A stretch of DNA of 64,000 nt from JBGOTP01 sp963717075 (GTDB lineage: Bacteria > Acidobacteriota > Vicinamibacteria > Vicinamibacterales > CAVVIG01). Every line of letters starts with the position of its first letter. Position 1 is the first letter of the stretch. The stretch covers positions 124,001 through 188,000 of the forward strand of contig CAVQVI010000006.1 in the NCBI GenBank assembly GCA_963717075.1. The letters run 5' to 3'. A model generated the notes under the pieces. It made no database searches. It saw nothing but the letters and a program-made list of their open reading frames with translations, and had not been told where the DNA came from. Shown in pieces: positions 34,784 to 44,337 of this stretch. Both the position numbers and the translations under genes were made by a program.

Positions 34784-35180
34784 CTGACGCTCATTGAAAG
34801 ACGCGGCGTGGCGTCGGGATGCGATGTGGAACGCTGACTCCCGGTCATCGTTTCGCGACGCCCTGTGCTGAGCGCCACGCCTCCGACTTCGCGCACCGGG
34901 AAGTTTGGATTTCTCGCTCGCTCCCTGCCGGCAGCCATGGCGACTACTGTCCGGATTCGAAGGACGAGCGATCGCGCACACATCGAGACGGGCGCGAGGC
35001 GGCGGACTGACATCGACAGAACTCTCACTGCAGGACGCGTTTCGCCACGCGGGCTGTCCGCCGGACACGCGGCCCGCTTCCCGCGTCTGCCTGCAGCTGC
35101 AGTGGGCGTAGACCGTAGACAGGCGGTGTGTCACAATGATTGTTCGGTAACCAACGAGAATTGAAAGGAACGCTGGCAAT
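34784..35180. other. intergenic stretch of about 400 bases without a supported gene
   Basis: The stretch lies between the acyltransferase fusion and IF-1. Short frames exist but lack ribosome sites and family motifs. The IF-1 promoter probably lies near the end, in an AT-richer stretch around 35128-35165 (ACAATGATTGTT). I see no repeat or RNA gene. Confidence 0.4.
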
Positions 35181-35399
35181 TTGAGCAAGGACGATCTCAT
35201 CGACATGCAGGGCACCGTGGTGGCGGTCCACAGTGGGGGCCTCTACCGGGTACAGTGCGACGCCGGCCACGAAGTGCTGGCCCAGCTCAGCGGCCGGATG
35301 CGCCGCTTCCGGATCAAGGTTGTCCCAGGAGATCGCGTGACTGTTGGCGTCTCGCCGTACGATCCCGTCCGGGGCATCATCACATTCCGCGCTCGCTAG
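35181..35399 (+). CDS. infA: translation initiation factor IF-1
   Basis: This 72-residue OB-fold protein is the normal length of IF-1, which binds the ribosomal A site during initiation. It starts at TTG 35181 and reads (M)-S-K-D-D-L-I-D-M-Q-G-T-V-V near the N-terminus, then L-S-G-R-M-R-R-F-R-I-K-V near 41-52 and G-D-R-V-T-V-G-V-S-P-Y-D near 55-66, all hallmark. AAAGGA upstream of the TTG is a probable ribosome site. It is in front of a DEAD-box helicase rather than in a ribosomal-protein operon. Confidence 0.96.
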   Translation: MSKDDLIDMQGTVVAVHSGGLYRVQCDAGHEVLAQLSGRMRRFRIKVVPGDRVTVGVSPYDPVRGIITFRAR

Positions 35400-35410
35400 C
35401 AAGAACCGTT

Positions 35411-36709
35411 TTGAACTCCAATACAACTGCTCGTTCTCATCAGGGTCCCCGCAGGCGGCGACCTTCACACTCCGACCGCACGCGCCACGGACTGGGGCAG
35501 GCCGCGCGCAAGGTCGCGCCAACCGTCCCCGCACTCGAGCCGATCGAATGCGACACGACGCCCGTGCCCTTCACGTCCTTCGGCATCGACGCGCGGCTGC
35601 TCGAGGGCATCCGCGACCTCGGGTTTTCGGAAACGCGACCCATTCAGACGGCGGTCATTCCTCTGGCACTCACCGGCGCCGACCTGATTGCATGCGCTGA
35701 AACGGGTACGGGCAAGACGTGCGCATTCGTCGTGCCCGTGCTGCAACAGATTCTGACCGCCGACGAGGGCCGGCCGGCGCAGGTGGTCCCACCCCCGTCG
35801 GCCCAACCCGTTGCGTCGGACCGCAAGAGCCGCGTGCTGGTGCTCGCGCCCACTCGCGAACTGGCGGTGCAGATCGAGGACGAAATCCACGGGCTCGCAT
35901 ACCACACGGCAGTCACGAGCGCCGCAGTCTACGGCGGCGTCGAGATGGGGGCCCAGGAACGCGCGCTCAAGGCCGGTGTCGACATCATCGTCGCAACGCC
36001 GGGCCGGCTCATGGACCACATGCGTCAGCAAAACGCCGATCTCAGCGGTGTGGAGCTCCTCGTCCTGGACGAGGCCGACCGCATGATGGACATGGGCTTC
36101 TGGCCCGATGTGCGGCGCATCATCACCGCGATCCCGACCAAGCGGCAGACGCTCCTCTTCTCAGCGACCATGCCGGATGATGTCGTGCGGTTGGCGCTCG
36201 AGATCGTGCATGAGCCGAAGTACATCCAGGTCGGACACCGCAGCAAGCCGGCGCGCACGATCACGCACCGCAGCGTCGTGATGTCGGCAGGCGCCAAGCT
36301 CGACTGGCTCATCGATTACCTGCGGAAACCCGAGGGTCCGGTGCTCGTGTTCTCGCGCACGAAGATCGGCGCCGAGCGGCTCGCGCGCAAACTCTCGGCC
36401 TCCGGCATCAAGTGCGCCTCACTCCATGCGGATCGCACCCAGGATCAGCGCCGGATGGCGGTCGAAGGCTTCCGCGGAGGCCGCTATCACGTGCTCGTTG
36501 CCACCGACATCGCCGCGCGCGGGCTCGACATCGACGGCATCCACACCGTCATCAACTACGAGCTGCCCGATTCGCCCGATGCGTACGTCCACCGCGTGGG
36601 CCGCACGGGCCGCGCGGACGAAGCCGGTCACGCGATCACGTTGGTGACACCGGACGAACGGCATGCCTTGACGTTGCTGGAAAAGGCCGTTGGCGTTCGC
36701 ATAGAATAA
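35411..36709 (+). CDS. DEAD-box ATP-dependent RNA helicase
   Basis: The product has about 432 residues from a TTG at 35411 (start uncertain, since the basic N-terminus is poorly conserved). Motifs in order: Q motif F-G-I-D...T-R-P-I-Q near 56-77; motif I A-E-T-G-T-G-K-T near 96; P-T-R-E-L-A near 148; motif II V-L-D-E-A-D near 218; S-A-T near 250; motif V A-T-D-I-A-A-R-G-L-D near 363; motif VI H-R-V-G-R-T-G-R near 391. The set is complete, so it should unwind or remodel RNA with ATP. It lacks the C-terminal extensions of CsdA or DbpA and is of the short RhlE type. It starts 12 bases after IF-1 and may be co-transcribed with it. Confidence 0.93.
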   Translation: MNSNTTARSHQGPRRRRPSHSDRTRHGLGQAARKVAPTVPALEPIECDTTPVPFTSFGIDARLLEGIRDLGFSETRPIQTAVIPLALTGADLIACAETGTGKTCAFVVPVLQQILTADEGRPAQVVPPPSAQPVASDRKSRVLVLAPTRELAVQIEDEIHGLAYHTAVTSAAVYGGVEMGAQERALKAGVDIIVATPGRLMDHMRQQNADLSGVELLVLDEADRMMDMGFWPDVRRIITAIPTKRQTLLFSATMPDDVVRLALEIVHEPKYIQVGHRSKPARTITHRSVVMSAGAKLDWLIDYLRKPEGPVLVFSRTKIGAERLARKLSASGIKCASLHADRTQDQRRMAVEGFRGGRYHVLVATDIAARGLDIDGIHTVINYELPDSPDAYVHRVGRTGRADEAGHAITLVTPDERHALTLLEKAVGVRIE

Positions 36710-36716
36710 GATTTGG

Positions 36717-37028
36717 ATGTCAGATACGTTCCCTCCGCTAGGCCCGCAGGCTCCCAGAACCCCGCTCGGCGACGGCGTGGCCAAGGCTGGAACCCCGTCG
36801 ACCCAGTCAACCCAATCGGCTATGTCGGCCACGTCCGCCGCCGAGATGAAATTCAAGTCCTGCCGCTGGCGGCGTCCGCCCGAAGACGGACCCGAGTGCT
36901 GCGGGCACCGCGACGTCCTACCGATTGCGGGAACCAGCTTCAATCCCGCTGCATGGTGCCCCGACTGCACGTTCTACAAGCTCCGCCGCACGCCGAAGAA
37001 GCGCAGCCCCGACGAATACCGGTACTAG
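36717..37028 (+). CDS. small cysteine-rich protein, unknown function
   Basis: This reads as up to 103 residues. The C-terminal 60 residues (from an internal ATG at 36846) are the better-defined part: C-R-W-R-R-P-P-E-D...C-C-G-H near residues 48-63 and C-P-D-C near 83-86, with Arg/Lys-rich ends, suggesting a zinc-binding or ribosome-associated protein. The first 43 residues are Pro/Thr/Ser-rich and less convincing. TAGAAT (36702-36707) lies nine bases before ATG 36717. The stop codon TAG is the first part of a REP-like repeat beginning at 37028. Confidence 0.55.
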   Translation: MSDTFPPLGPQAPRTPLGDGVAKAGTPSTQSTQSAMSATSAAEMKFKSCRWRRPPEDGPECCGHRDVLPIAGTSFNPAAWCPDCTFYKLRRTPKKRSPDEYRY

Positions 37029-37126
37029 TAGGCCCGACCTTTAGGTCGGGCGCATACGGTCGCTCGGTAGGCGCATGTCCTGGCGACAGGCGAGAACGAG
37101 CGCCCGACCTGAAGTGCGAGCCTACT
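37028..37126. repeat. pair of REP-like palindromes in opposite orientation
   Basis: The left copy (37028-37051) has GTAGG-CCCGACC-TTTA-GGTCGGG. The right copy (37102-37126) is degenerate and ends CCTACT. They sit between the ends of two convergent genes, and each overlaps a stop codon: TAG at 37026-37028 on the plus strand and TAG on the minus strand at 37122-37124. Confidence 0.78.
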
Positions 37127-38270
37127 CGGAGAACTCCCGCGCGAGCTCGACCCACTCGCCGTTCGGCGCCAGCTGCTGGTAGGCGCGCCAGTGCGGCCGC
37201 GCGTCGGGCGACAGTCCCATCTTTTCGTACGTGACCGCCAGATAGAAATGCGCGTCGGCGTACTGGGGGTTGAGGCCAATCGCCTCGCGGTAGCACGCCT
37301 GCGCTTCCGCGAAGCGGCCGAGGTCGTGATAGATGTTGCCGAGATTGAAATGGGCCTCGAAGAAATTGGACTCGAGGCCGATGGCCCTCTCGTAGAGCGC
37401 CTGCGCCTCGGCCAGTTCGTCGCGGCTGTAGTGAATGTTCGCGAGGTTGATGAGCGCGGCGACGAGATACGGATCGAGTTCGAGTGCTCGCCGATACGCT
37501 GCCGCCGCCTTCTCCAGCTTCGCACCATCGCCATCGTCGAGCCCATCATCGAGCAACGACGCCGCGCGGAAATAGTCTTCCGCGAGCGCCGTCTCGCGAG
37601 CGCCGGCGGGCGGCATCTCAGCCCGGCCCGACGCTCCGGAAGGAGCCGGCATCCGCCGCTTCAGCGTGAGGATCTTCGCCGGCGCGACGTCGAGCCGGAA
37701 ATCGAGCGTCAGCTGCCCGGCGCGCGATCGCACGGCAGCCTGTGCGAGGGTTCGAAACGATGCGCCCCGCTCGAGTCCGTCGTTGATGTGCTTGATCGTG
37801 GCCAGGTCCTGAAACGCGAAGAATGTATCCGCGTTGGTGCGGAGCACGGGTCGAATGACCCCGCATTTGACCAGGTACCGCAGGTGATCCTCACGCAGCA
37901 GGCGGTAGCGGGCCAGCAGATCGCGCAAGGAGTGGTACTGGCGCTTCAGTGCATCGCGCGTGGGCATGCCCGCCAGGCGGCAGAATGCTTCTTCGGTGAG
38001 AACGTCGATCCGCGCGGCGCCCTGGGCAACCAGATCCTCGGCGCGCTTGAGTTTGTTGCTCTTGTCGCGCTCTGCGCCCTGACCGAACCCCTCGGCGCCG
38101 ACGACCACCATCGTCGTTTTCGCGTTCACCTCGTCTGCCGTGACGCCTCCGAGACGAGAGACCACCGCGTGCGCGTCCTGGCGCCGAAGCAGACTCAGTT
38201 TTCCCGTGAACACGACACGCTGTCCCGCAAGTGGGAGAGGACCCTGAAGGCCGGGCGAGGGTACTGGCAA
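37122..38270 (-). CDS. BRCT - MerR-like - TPR multidomain protein
   Basis: This 382-residue protein starts at TTG 38270. Residues about 10-90 resemble a BRCT domain (L-P-L-A-G-Q-R-V-V-F-T-G-K-L near 12-25, then T-T-M-V-V-V-G near 52-58). Residues about 105-175 resemble a MerR-like helix-turn-helix (L-R-Y-L-V-K-C-G-V-I-R-P-V-L near 128; F-A-F-Q-D-L-A-T-I-K-H-I near 150). Residues about 255-375 are three to four TPR units (N-L-A-N-I-H-Y-S near 280, F-N-L-G-N-I-Y-H-D-L-G near 312, A-V-T-Y-E-K-M-G-L near 352). The combination of a phosphoprotein-type domain with TPRs suggests a scaffold or regulator. No kinase is adjacent. It is divergent from glucokinase. Confidence 0.75.
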   Translation of the reverse strand: MPVPSPGLQGPLPLAGQRVVFTGKLSLLRRQDAHAVVSRLGGVTADEVNAKTTMVVVGAEGFGQGAERDKSNKLKRAEDLVAQGAARIDVLTEEAFCRLAGMPTRDALKRQYHSLRDLLARYRLLREDHLRYLVKCGVIRPVLRTNADTFFAFQDLATIKHINDGLERGASFRTLAQAAVRSRAGQLTLDFRLDVAPAKILTLKRRMPAPSGASGRAEMPPAGARETALAEDYFRAASLLDDGLDDGDGAKLEKAAAAYRRALELDPYLVAALINLANIHYSRDELAEAQALYERAIGLESNFFEAHFNLGNIYHDLGRFAEAQACYREAIGLNPQYADAHFYLAVTYEKMGLSPDARPHWRAYQQLAPNGEWVELAREFSE

Positions 38271-38330
38271 GCAGCCTCCGAGTGGAAACGCTCCGAAGAA
38301 CGGACATCAAGATGATGGAGAATCGTGCGA

Positions 38331-39332
38331 ATGTCAATCCCCATGCTTCTGGCCGGCGACATCGGCGGCACCAGAACGCGCCTCGGTCTCTTCGATCCAA
38401 CGGGCACTCGACCGCAGCCCGTCGTCGTCCGTGAGTTCTCGACGCTCGACTTCACCGATCTGGTGGCAATCGTGTCGACGTTCATGCACGATGAGCAGAC
38501 GCGCTGGGCGTCCGTGCAGTCGGCGTGCTTCGGTGTCGCGGGTCCGGTGGTGGCCAATGCTGCCACGTTGACCAACGTACCGCTGGCGTCTCGATGGCGC
38601 CGAGATCGCCACCGCGTTGAACATTCCCCACGTATCGATTTTGAACGACCTGCAGGCAATGGCCCATGCAGTGCCGGTCCTCCACGGTCGGGAACTGCAC
38701 GTTCTTCAGGAAGGGACACCGGTGCCGGGGGGAACATGGCGCTCGTCGCGGCCGGTACGGGGCTGGGTGAGGCGCTGCTTCACAATGTCGATGGACGGTT
38801 CATTCCATCGCCATCCGAGGCCGGTCAGTCCGATTTCGCCGCCCGTACAGAGCGGGAGATCGCGCTGCTGCAGGACCTCACGCGGCGATTCGGACGCGTG
38901 TCCGTTGAGCGCGTCGTATCGGGCCCTGGTCTTGCGAACCTGCATCGAATCACGCACAGTGCGCCGTGCCGAGTGCTCCAGAGCGCGGAAGATCCGGACG
39001 CGCCGGCGATCATCTCGGCGGCCGCCATCGAGCACCGCTGCCCGGGCTGCCACGGCGCTCTTGAGATGTTCGTCGAGGCGTACGGGGCCGAGGCAGGTAA
39101 TCTGGCGCTGCGCACGGTTTCGACCGGAGGGCTCTTTGTCGGGGGGGGCATCGCACGACGAATTCTGCCCGCCCTCGTCGACGGACGATTCCTTCGAGCG
39201 TTCGCGGACAAGTCGCCATTCGAGAACATGCTGCGAAGTATGCCGGTCAAGGTGATCCTGAACGATCTGGTCGGCCTGTTGGGTGCGGCCGTTCATGCGG
39301 CGCGGGCCATGGGTCGTAGGCCCGAGCTTTAG
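38331..39332 (+). CDS. glk: glucokinase (Glk family), two frameshifts
   Basis: The product has about 330 residues. It phosphorylates glucose with ATP. The phosphate-binding start is L-A-G-D-I-G-G-T-R-T-R near residue 8, the glucose site I-L-N-D-L-Q-A-M-A-H near 105, A-A-G-T-G-L-G near 138, S-E-A-G-Q-S-D-F near 162, and L-F-V-G-G-G-I-A near 265. An extra C near 38583 shifts into the next frame (W-R-L-D-G-A-E-I-A), and a missing base in the G run at 38727-38732 returns to the first frame (G-G-N-M-A-L-V-A-A-G). Both flanks are well conserved, so sequencing errors are likely. The C-terminal residues R-R-P-E-L and the stop codon are encoded by a REP-like repeat. Confidence 0.85.
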   Translation: MSIPMLLAGDIGGTRTRLGLFDPTGTRPQPVVVREFSTLDFTDLVAIVSTFMHDEQTRWASVQSACFGVAGPVVANAATLTNVPLASRWRRDRHRVEHSPRIDFERPAGNGPCSAGPPRSGTARSSGRDTGAGGNMALVAAGTGLGEALLHNVDGRFIPSPSEAGQSDFAARTEREIALLQDLTRRFGRVSVERVVSGPGLANLHRITHSAPCRVLQSAEDPDAPAIISAAAIEHRCPGCHGALEMFVEAYGAEAGNLALRTVSTGGLFVGGGIARRILPALVDGRFLRAFADKSPFENMLRSMPVKVILNDLVGLLGAAVHAARAMGRRPEL

Positions 39333-39489
39333 CTCGGGCGACACACGCACACGCCCGACCTGAAGGTCGGGCCTACGGCACTTCTCGATGCCCGACCTGA
39401 GCATCTGGCCTACGGCACTTCTCGATGCCCGACCTGAGCATCTGGCCTACGACCTTCTCCCCATCGTAGGCCCGGCCTTCAGGCCGGGC
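39315..39489. repeat. cluster of five REP-like palindromes, including a 37-bp tandem duplication
   Basis: Copies: 39315-39339 (CGTAGG-stem), 39353-39377 (stem-CCTACG, opposite), 39390-39414 and 39427-39451 (stem-CCTACG, both diverged to CTGAGCATCTGG), and 39465-39489 (CGTAGG-stem CCCGGCC-TTCA-GGCCGGG). The third and fourth copies are a perfect 37-bp tandem duplication. The cluster lies between the convergent glucokinase and oxidoreductase genes. Confidence 0.85.
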
Positions 39490-39497
39490 GCACAGGG

Positions 39498-42400
39498 TCA
39501 CACGCGTGGTATCGCCTGACCCGCCAGCAGGTGATCCAGCCACAGACCTGACAACTTCTCCTGCACGGTGTTCTGACGCAGCCGCGCCGCCAGATTCGGG
39601 AAGTCGACGCGGTCCATGTCCTGATCCTGGTTGAAGCAGGAGAAGATGATCGTCTCCATGCCGGTCGCCGGATCCACGTGCTTCTGCAGACACTGCGCGC
39701 ACACTTCCTTCATCATGCACTGCATCGGCGAGTTGATGCTGGCAATGCCGACATGGTCGGCCTTGAGGTGCGCTCGCGAGCACGCCGTGCCGCGCCGCCT
39801 TCACCGCGGCCATCATGCGGTCGGATCCGATGGCGATGATGCGATCGACCGTGTTGAGCGGAACCAGGGGCGTTCCGAGTTCTCCGGCCTGATACGCCAG
39901 CATCGCCTGCACGATGTTGCCGCGGAAGTGGGCGTCCTGCGGACGGCCCGGAGAAATGGCCGCGCCCATGTCCGTGCTCCAGATGACCTGATCGGTGGCT
40001 GCTTCGATCTCCTCGCGCTTGAACAGGTCCTCGCCCTTCTTGTATCCGGCAAAGTAGATGACGTTGTTTCCCTGATCGCGCATGGCCTTGGCGATCGAAA
40101 ACAGCACAGCATTGCCAAGCCCACCGCCAAGCAGCAGCACGTTCTGGTGTTCAGGAATCTCAGTCGGCGCACCGGTGGGTCCCATCACGACCACCGGCTC
40201 GCCCTTTCGCAGATACGCCACGAGCCGGCTCGAGACGCCGAGTTCCAGCGCGATCAACGAGAGCAGCCCTCGTTCCCTGTCAACCCACGCGCCAGTGAGT
40301 GCGATTCCCTCCATGAGCAACGGAACGGACGCCGCGCCCTCGCCCACGCGCCGGGCGACCGATTCGTAATTCTGCAACCGATAGAACTGGCCTGGGTGAA
40401 AGTGTCGCGCGGCCGCCGGTGCCTTGACGATCACCTCGACGATGGTCGGCGTGAGACGCAGGACCTCTTGAACGCGCGCCCCCAGATCGTCGTCGAGCCT
40501 GGCGACGAGCCCGCTCCAGGCGCGATCACGATCGCGCTGCTGCTCCGGATCGAGCGTCTTCAGACTGGCGGCGAACAGCTCGACCACCTTTGGGTAACCA
40601 TCCTTGGCCGAGGCCATGGCTTTCACGACGTTGCCGGCATACCGCGGATGGTTGTCCCCGTAGTAGGTCACGAACCGGCCGCGGTGCTCGTAGGATGTGA
40701 AAAAACCGTTCGCGTCCGGCGTCAGCTCGAACATCGTGTCCGACGGCGTCTGGACCTTGACGACGCTGTGGGGCTGAAAGAACTTTCCCTTCCGGTCCAG
40801 CTGAAACGTGTTCGGGGCTTCCTTCTCATAGGTGATGTTCGGCGACGTTCCCGCCGCCACGAGCACCGTCCTTGCCGGCAGCGTGACGAGATCCTGGCCT
40901 CCGCTCTCTGCCCGTTGCCCTCCCTGCCCTTCCCTCTTGAACACGACCGCGCTGACGGCACCGCGTGCGTCCGGCACCGCCTCGAGCGGATTCACATTCT
41001 CAATGAACGCGATCCCCTCTTCGAGCGCCTTGATCACTTCTTCGTGGTTGAGCCGGTACGCCGGTGAATCCACCATGCGCTTGCGGTACGCAATCGTGAC
41101 GCCCCCCCACGATCGAACGAGCCGAACGAAATCGGGCGCCTTCCCGGACGCGGCAGCGCGCACGCGCTCGCCCAGGATCGCCTCGCCGTGGCGTCGGTAC
41201 TCGTCGAGCAACTCGAGTTCCTCCGCATCGTAGAGCGCGCGGAGCCGCGGCTCGCCCATCTCCGCCGCCAGCGTCTCGTACCGTCGCATGGTCTTCTCGA
41301 CCTGGAGCGGGTAGTACGCCATGAGTTCCGTCGCCGTGTCGATGGCTGTGAGGCCGCCACCAATCACCACGGCCGGCAGGCGCGCCTGCAGGTTCGGCAG
41401 CGCCTCGCGCTTGAACGCACCGGTGAGCTGCAGGGCCATCAGAAAGTCGCTGGCCTTCCTGATTCCGCGTATCAGGTTGTTCTTCATGTCGATGACGGTG
41501 GGTCGTCCGGCACCGGTCGCAATCGCGACGTGGTCGAAGCCAAGCTCCCAGGCGTCCTCGATGGGTAACGTGCCGCCGAAACGCACACCGCCGTACATCT
41601 TCAGTCCCCGGCGGCGCGCCAGCGTCAGGTGCAGGAGGGTCAGAAAGTTCTTGTCCCAGCGCACGGTAATGCCGTACTCCGACACACCGCCGAAGCCTTC
41701 GAGCACGCGTTCGTCGAGCTGACGGTAAATGCTGCTCCAGTCCCGAATCGGAAGCGGCGACCCGGTGTCGCTGCCGACCATCGGGTCGGGCAGGGGCTCG
41801 ATCTTCAAACCATCGATGCCGACGACTCCGAATCCCTCGTTGACCAGATAGTGGGCAAGCGTATAACCGGCTGGCCCCAGCCCGACGACGAGGATGTTCT
41901 TCCCGTTGTAAGGAAGGGCATAGGGCCGCCTGACATTGAGAGGATTCCACCGCGTGAGCAACCCGTAAATCTCGACGCCCCACGGCATGTTCAGCACATC
42001 GGTGAGCACCCCGGTCTCAATCTGCGGAATGTTCACCGGCTCTTGCTTCTGATAGATGCACGCCTTCATGCAGTCGTTGCAGATCCGATGACCGGTGCCG
42101 GGGCACATCGGGTTATCGAGCGCCACCAGGGCGAGCGCACCAATCGCATCTCCCGCCTTGCGCAACATGTGCATCTCGGAAATCTTCTCGTCGAGCGGAC
42201 AGCCGTTCAGCTCGATGCCGAGCGGGTTCACGGCCACCTTCGGCACGTGTCCGGCAGCTGCGTCTCTGGGTGCGGGTTCGAAAAGTCCTTTCGAGCACGA
42301 GTCCTTCTCGCGCTCGTGGCACAGCACACAGTAGTGAATCTCGCTCAGTACCTCGCGCGATCCCATGCGGGTGTCCGTCAGCTTGAAGCCGTCCCGCCTT

Positions 42401-43119
42401 CGGAGCCTGACGTCGGGACCGAGCATGGATTCGGGAAGCTCCGGCCTCGGCCGCTGCACCTCCACGAGACGCCAGTAGTCGAGACTCTCAGGGAACCGGA
42501 ACGACACCCAGTGCCGATAGTCTGGATGGTGCAGACGGGCCGCGCACCATCGCTTGAGGCTGTCGAGCTGAACCTTGGCATCGGCGTCGCCCGCTTTCTC
42601 GCGATCCAGCAGCGCGCATCCGGCACGTGCCATCGCCAGCTCCATGTCGGTCTGCGAGGGTTGAATCCGGACATGACGGACCGCCATCGTCATCGACTCG
42701 ACCACGGCATCGTCCTCTGGCGTGGAGACGATGTGAGCGCCAGCCTTGAGCAGGGGCAGCACCCGCCGCCGCACGAAATCCAGTTTGAAACGGAACAGCT
42801 CGTCCTGTGCACGCGTGGCCTCGTCGATGGCGGCGGCCGCCGGGCCCACCTTGAACAAGCGGGTGACGAACCGGCTCACGTGGGGGGCCATTGCCACCAG
42901 GAGATTCGAGAGCGCGAGGGCCGACCTCGGCATATCGGGCGCACGCCGGTAGGCGTCCCAGTCGCGCCAGAACGCCGGATCGGCTGCCCGGGTCACTTCG
43001 CAGAAGTGGTCGTAGAGTGACGCTAACCGTTCAGGTTCATGCAGGTCCGCGAACGTGAAGCCGGCGACGCCAAGCACAGCCTCGGCCGACACGGGGGATT
43101 GGGTCTCGGTGTTTTGCAT
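39498..43119 (-). CDS. NfnAB-like fused flavin oxidoreductase, one frameshift near 39768
   Basis: The product has about 1207 residues. The N-terminal part (about 1-330) is unassigned. Around 268-400 lies a Cys-rich Fe-S stretch (C-V-L-C-H-E-R-E-K-D-S-C, then C-P-G-T-G-H-R-I-C-N-D-C-M-K-A-C), followed by a GltD-type FAD/NAD(P) domain (L-V-V-G-L-G-P-A-G-Y near 408; A-V-V-I-G-G-G-L-T-A near 600). The C-terminal third is a PyrK/NfnA-like FAD-NAD reductase (H-P-G-Q-F-Y-R near 885; L-L-L-G-G-G-L-G-N near 985) ending with C-M-M-K-E-V-C-A-Q-C-L-Q and C-F-N-Q-D, a [2Fe-2S] cluster. The arrangement equals NfnB plus NfnA in one chain, suggesting transhydrogenase or ferredoxin-linked electron transfer. 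An extra base near 39768 breaks the frame just before the last cluster. Confidence 0.83.
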
Positions 43120-43143
43120 AATGGAGTGGAGAAAGTGTACCGC

Positions 43144-43149
43144 TAGAAT
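43144..43149 (+). promoter_or_regulatory. -10 box TAGAAT six bases before ATG 43156
   Basis: TAGAAT is followed by GGTCTC and the ATG with no Shine-Dalgarno, so a leaderless start is likely. No -35 hexamer is obvious at the usual distance. Confidence 0.5.
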
Positions 43150-43155
43150 GGTCTC

Positions 43156-43960
43156 ATGCGATCTGCAGTGGTGACTGTACTTGGATGCACGGTGCTTGCC
43201 ACGGTTCCTCTCGTCTCGCAGCGGGCGGTCCCGCGCCCATCGCCGGCACCCGGTCGGGCGGCTGCAGCGCGCGTCGAATCGGCGGTTCCCTTCAAAGTCG
43301 GCGAAACGCTGACCTATGATGTCTCATGGTCGTCATTCCTCGTCGCCGGCACCGCGGTGACGAGCGTCAAGGAAAAGAAGCCGTCTCTCAACTCCACGGC
43401 CTACTACGTCGTCGTCGAGGGACGGCCTGTTCCGCTCGTCGCGCGGCTCTACTCCATTTACTACAAGATGGATTCGCTCATCGACGCCTACGGGCTGCTG
43501 TCGCAGAGCAGCTCGCTCTACACCGAGGAAGGCGGCGCCCGGCGCACGACGACGACCAGGTTCGACCGGGGGACACGGCGCGCTTTCTTCGAACACACGA
43601 CCACTACGACGGTCTCCGACTGACATCCCCGTCCCTCCTCAGACGCAGGACGGCCTGGCCGCCTTCTACTCGCTTCGTGGGAGAACCTTCCAGGCTGGAG
43701 AGCGCCTGACCATCCCGGTCGCCGACAGCGGCTCACTCTACACTACACAGGTTGAGGTTGCCGCGCCAGAAACGGTCAAGGTCCCGTTGGGACAAGTGAG
43801 CGCCTGGAAATTGAAGGTGGCCATCACGGATACTGCGAACCAGCCTGTCTGGAAGGACATCGCCCTCTGGATCTCGAACGATGCGCGCCGGCTGCCGGTC
43901 AAGATGCAGGCGGAACTGCCGATGGGCGCGTTCGTGCTCGCACTCCGCGAGGCGCGGTAG
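43156..43960 (+). CDS. DUF3108-like secreted protein, one frameshift
   Basis: The product has about 267 residues. Residues 1-25 form a signal peptide. The body begins P-F-K-V-G-E-T-L-T-Y-D-V-S-W-S near 46-60, then G-T-A near 67 and Y-S-I-Y-Y-K-M-D-S-L-I-D near 103, matching the DUF3108 domain of periplasmic proteins. An apparent extra T near 43621 stops the first frame in V-S-D-stop; the next frame continues D-I-P-V-P-P-Q-T-Q-D-G-L-A to a TAG at 43958-43960, completing the family's expected length. I treat it as one gene with a sequencing-type shift. Function unknown; DUF3108 proteins are extracytoplasmic. The nearest genes are thiS/thiG downstream. Confidence 0.8.
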
Positions 43961-44136
43961 ACGCGACAATCGGTCGGACTGTCGGCCGCGACCACCGCAG
44001 AGATTGCGATGCGCGGCGAGGTTATTTGAACGGCTTCCCGGCGAACCCAGCGGCCTTGGCGGCGATCGCGAGCGATCGTTGCGCGGCCCTGCTCGCTCGG
44101 AGAGATGCGCTAGAATTGAATCCGACTGGCTCGTCA

Positions 44137-44337
44137 TTGAAGATTACGTTGAACGGCGACTCATTCGAGGTCGCCGGCCCTCTGACAGTGAGCGCGCTGC
44201 TCGCGCAGCTGAACATCGACGCACGCCGCGTCGCCGTTGAACACAACCTCGTCGTCCTCAAGCGCGCGACATTCGACAGCACCGAGGTCCGCGAAGGCGA
44301 TCAAATCGAGGTCGTGAACTTCGTGGGCGGCGGATGA
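44137..44337 (+). CDS. thiS: sulfur carrier protein ThiS
   Basis: This 66-residue ubiquitin-like carrier starts at TTG 44137 (L-K-I-T-L-N-G-D) and ends V-N-F-V-G-G-G; the C-terminal Gly-Gly is adenylylated and thiocarboxylated in thiamin thiazole synthesis. Length is typical of ThiS. A longer frame from 44026 exists but starts without support. It overlaps the next gene's ATG, so translation is coupled to thiG. I find no TPP riboswitch upstream in 43961-44136. A ThiF-type adenylyltransferase is not nearby. Confidence 0.88.
   Translation: MKITLNGDSFEVAGPLTVSALLAQLNIDARRVAVEHNLVVLKRATFDSTEVREGDQIEVVNFVGGG

Noticed and set aside
33077..35215. 712-residue open frame on the minus strand opposite the acyl-ACP synthetase fusion.
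   Set aside because: It is an antisense shadow of a real gene with strong motifs, has Arg/His/Gly-rich random composition and shows no family motif.
39390..39451. Tandem 37-bp units that could resemble CRISPR repeats.
   Set aside because: Only two units, no spacers, and they belong to the REP-like family.
43961..44136. Possible TPP riboswitch upstream of thiS.
   Set aside because: No THI-box elements (CTGAGA or ACCCTTTGAACCTGAT-like) are visible in the leader.
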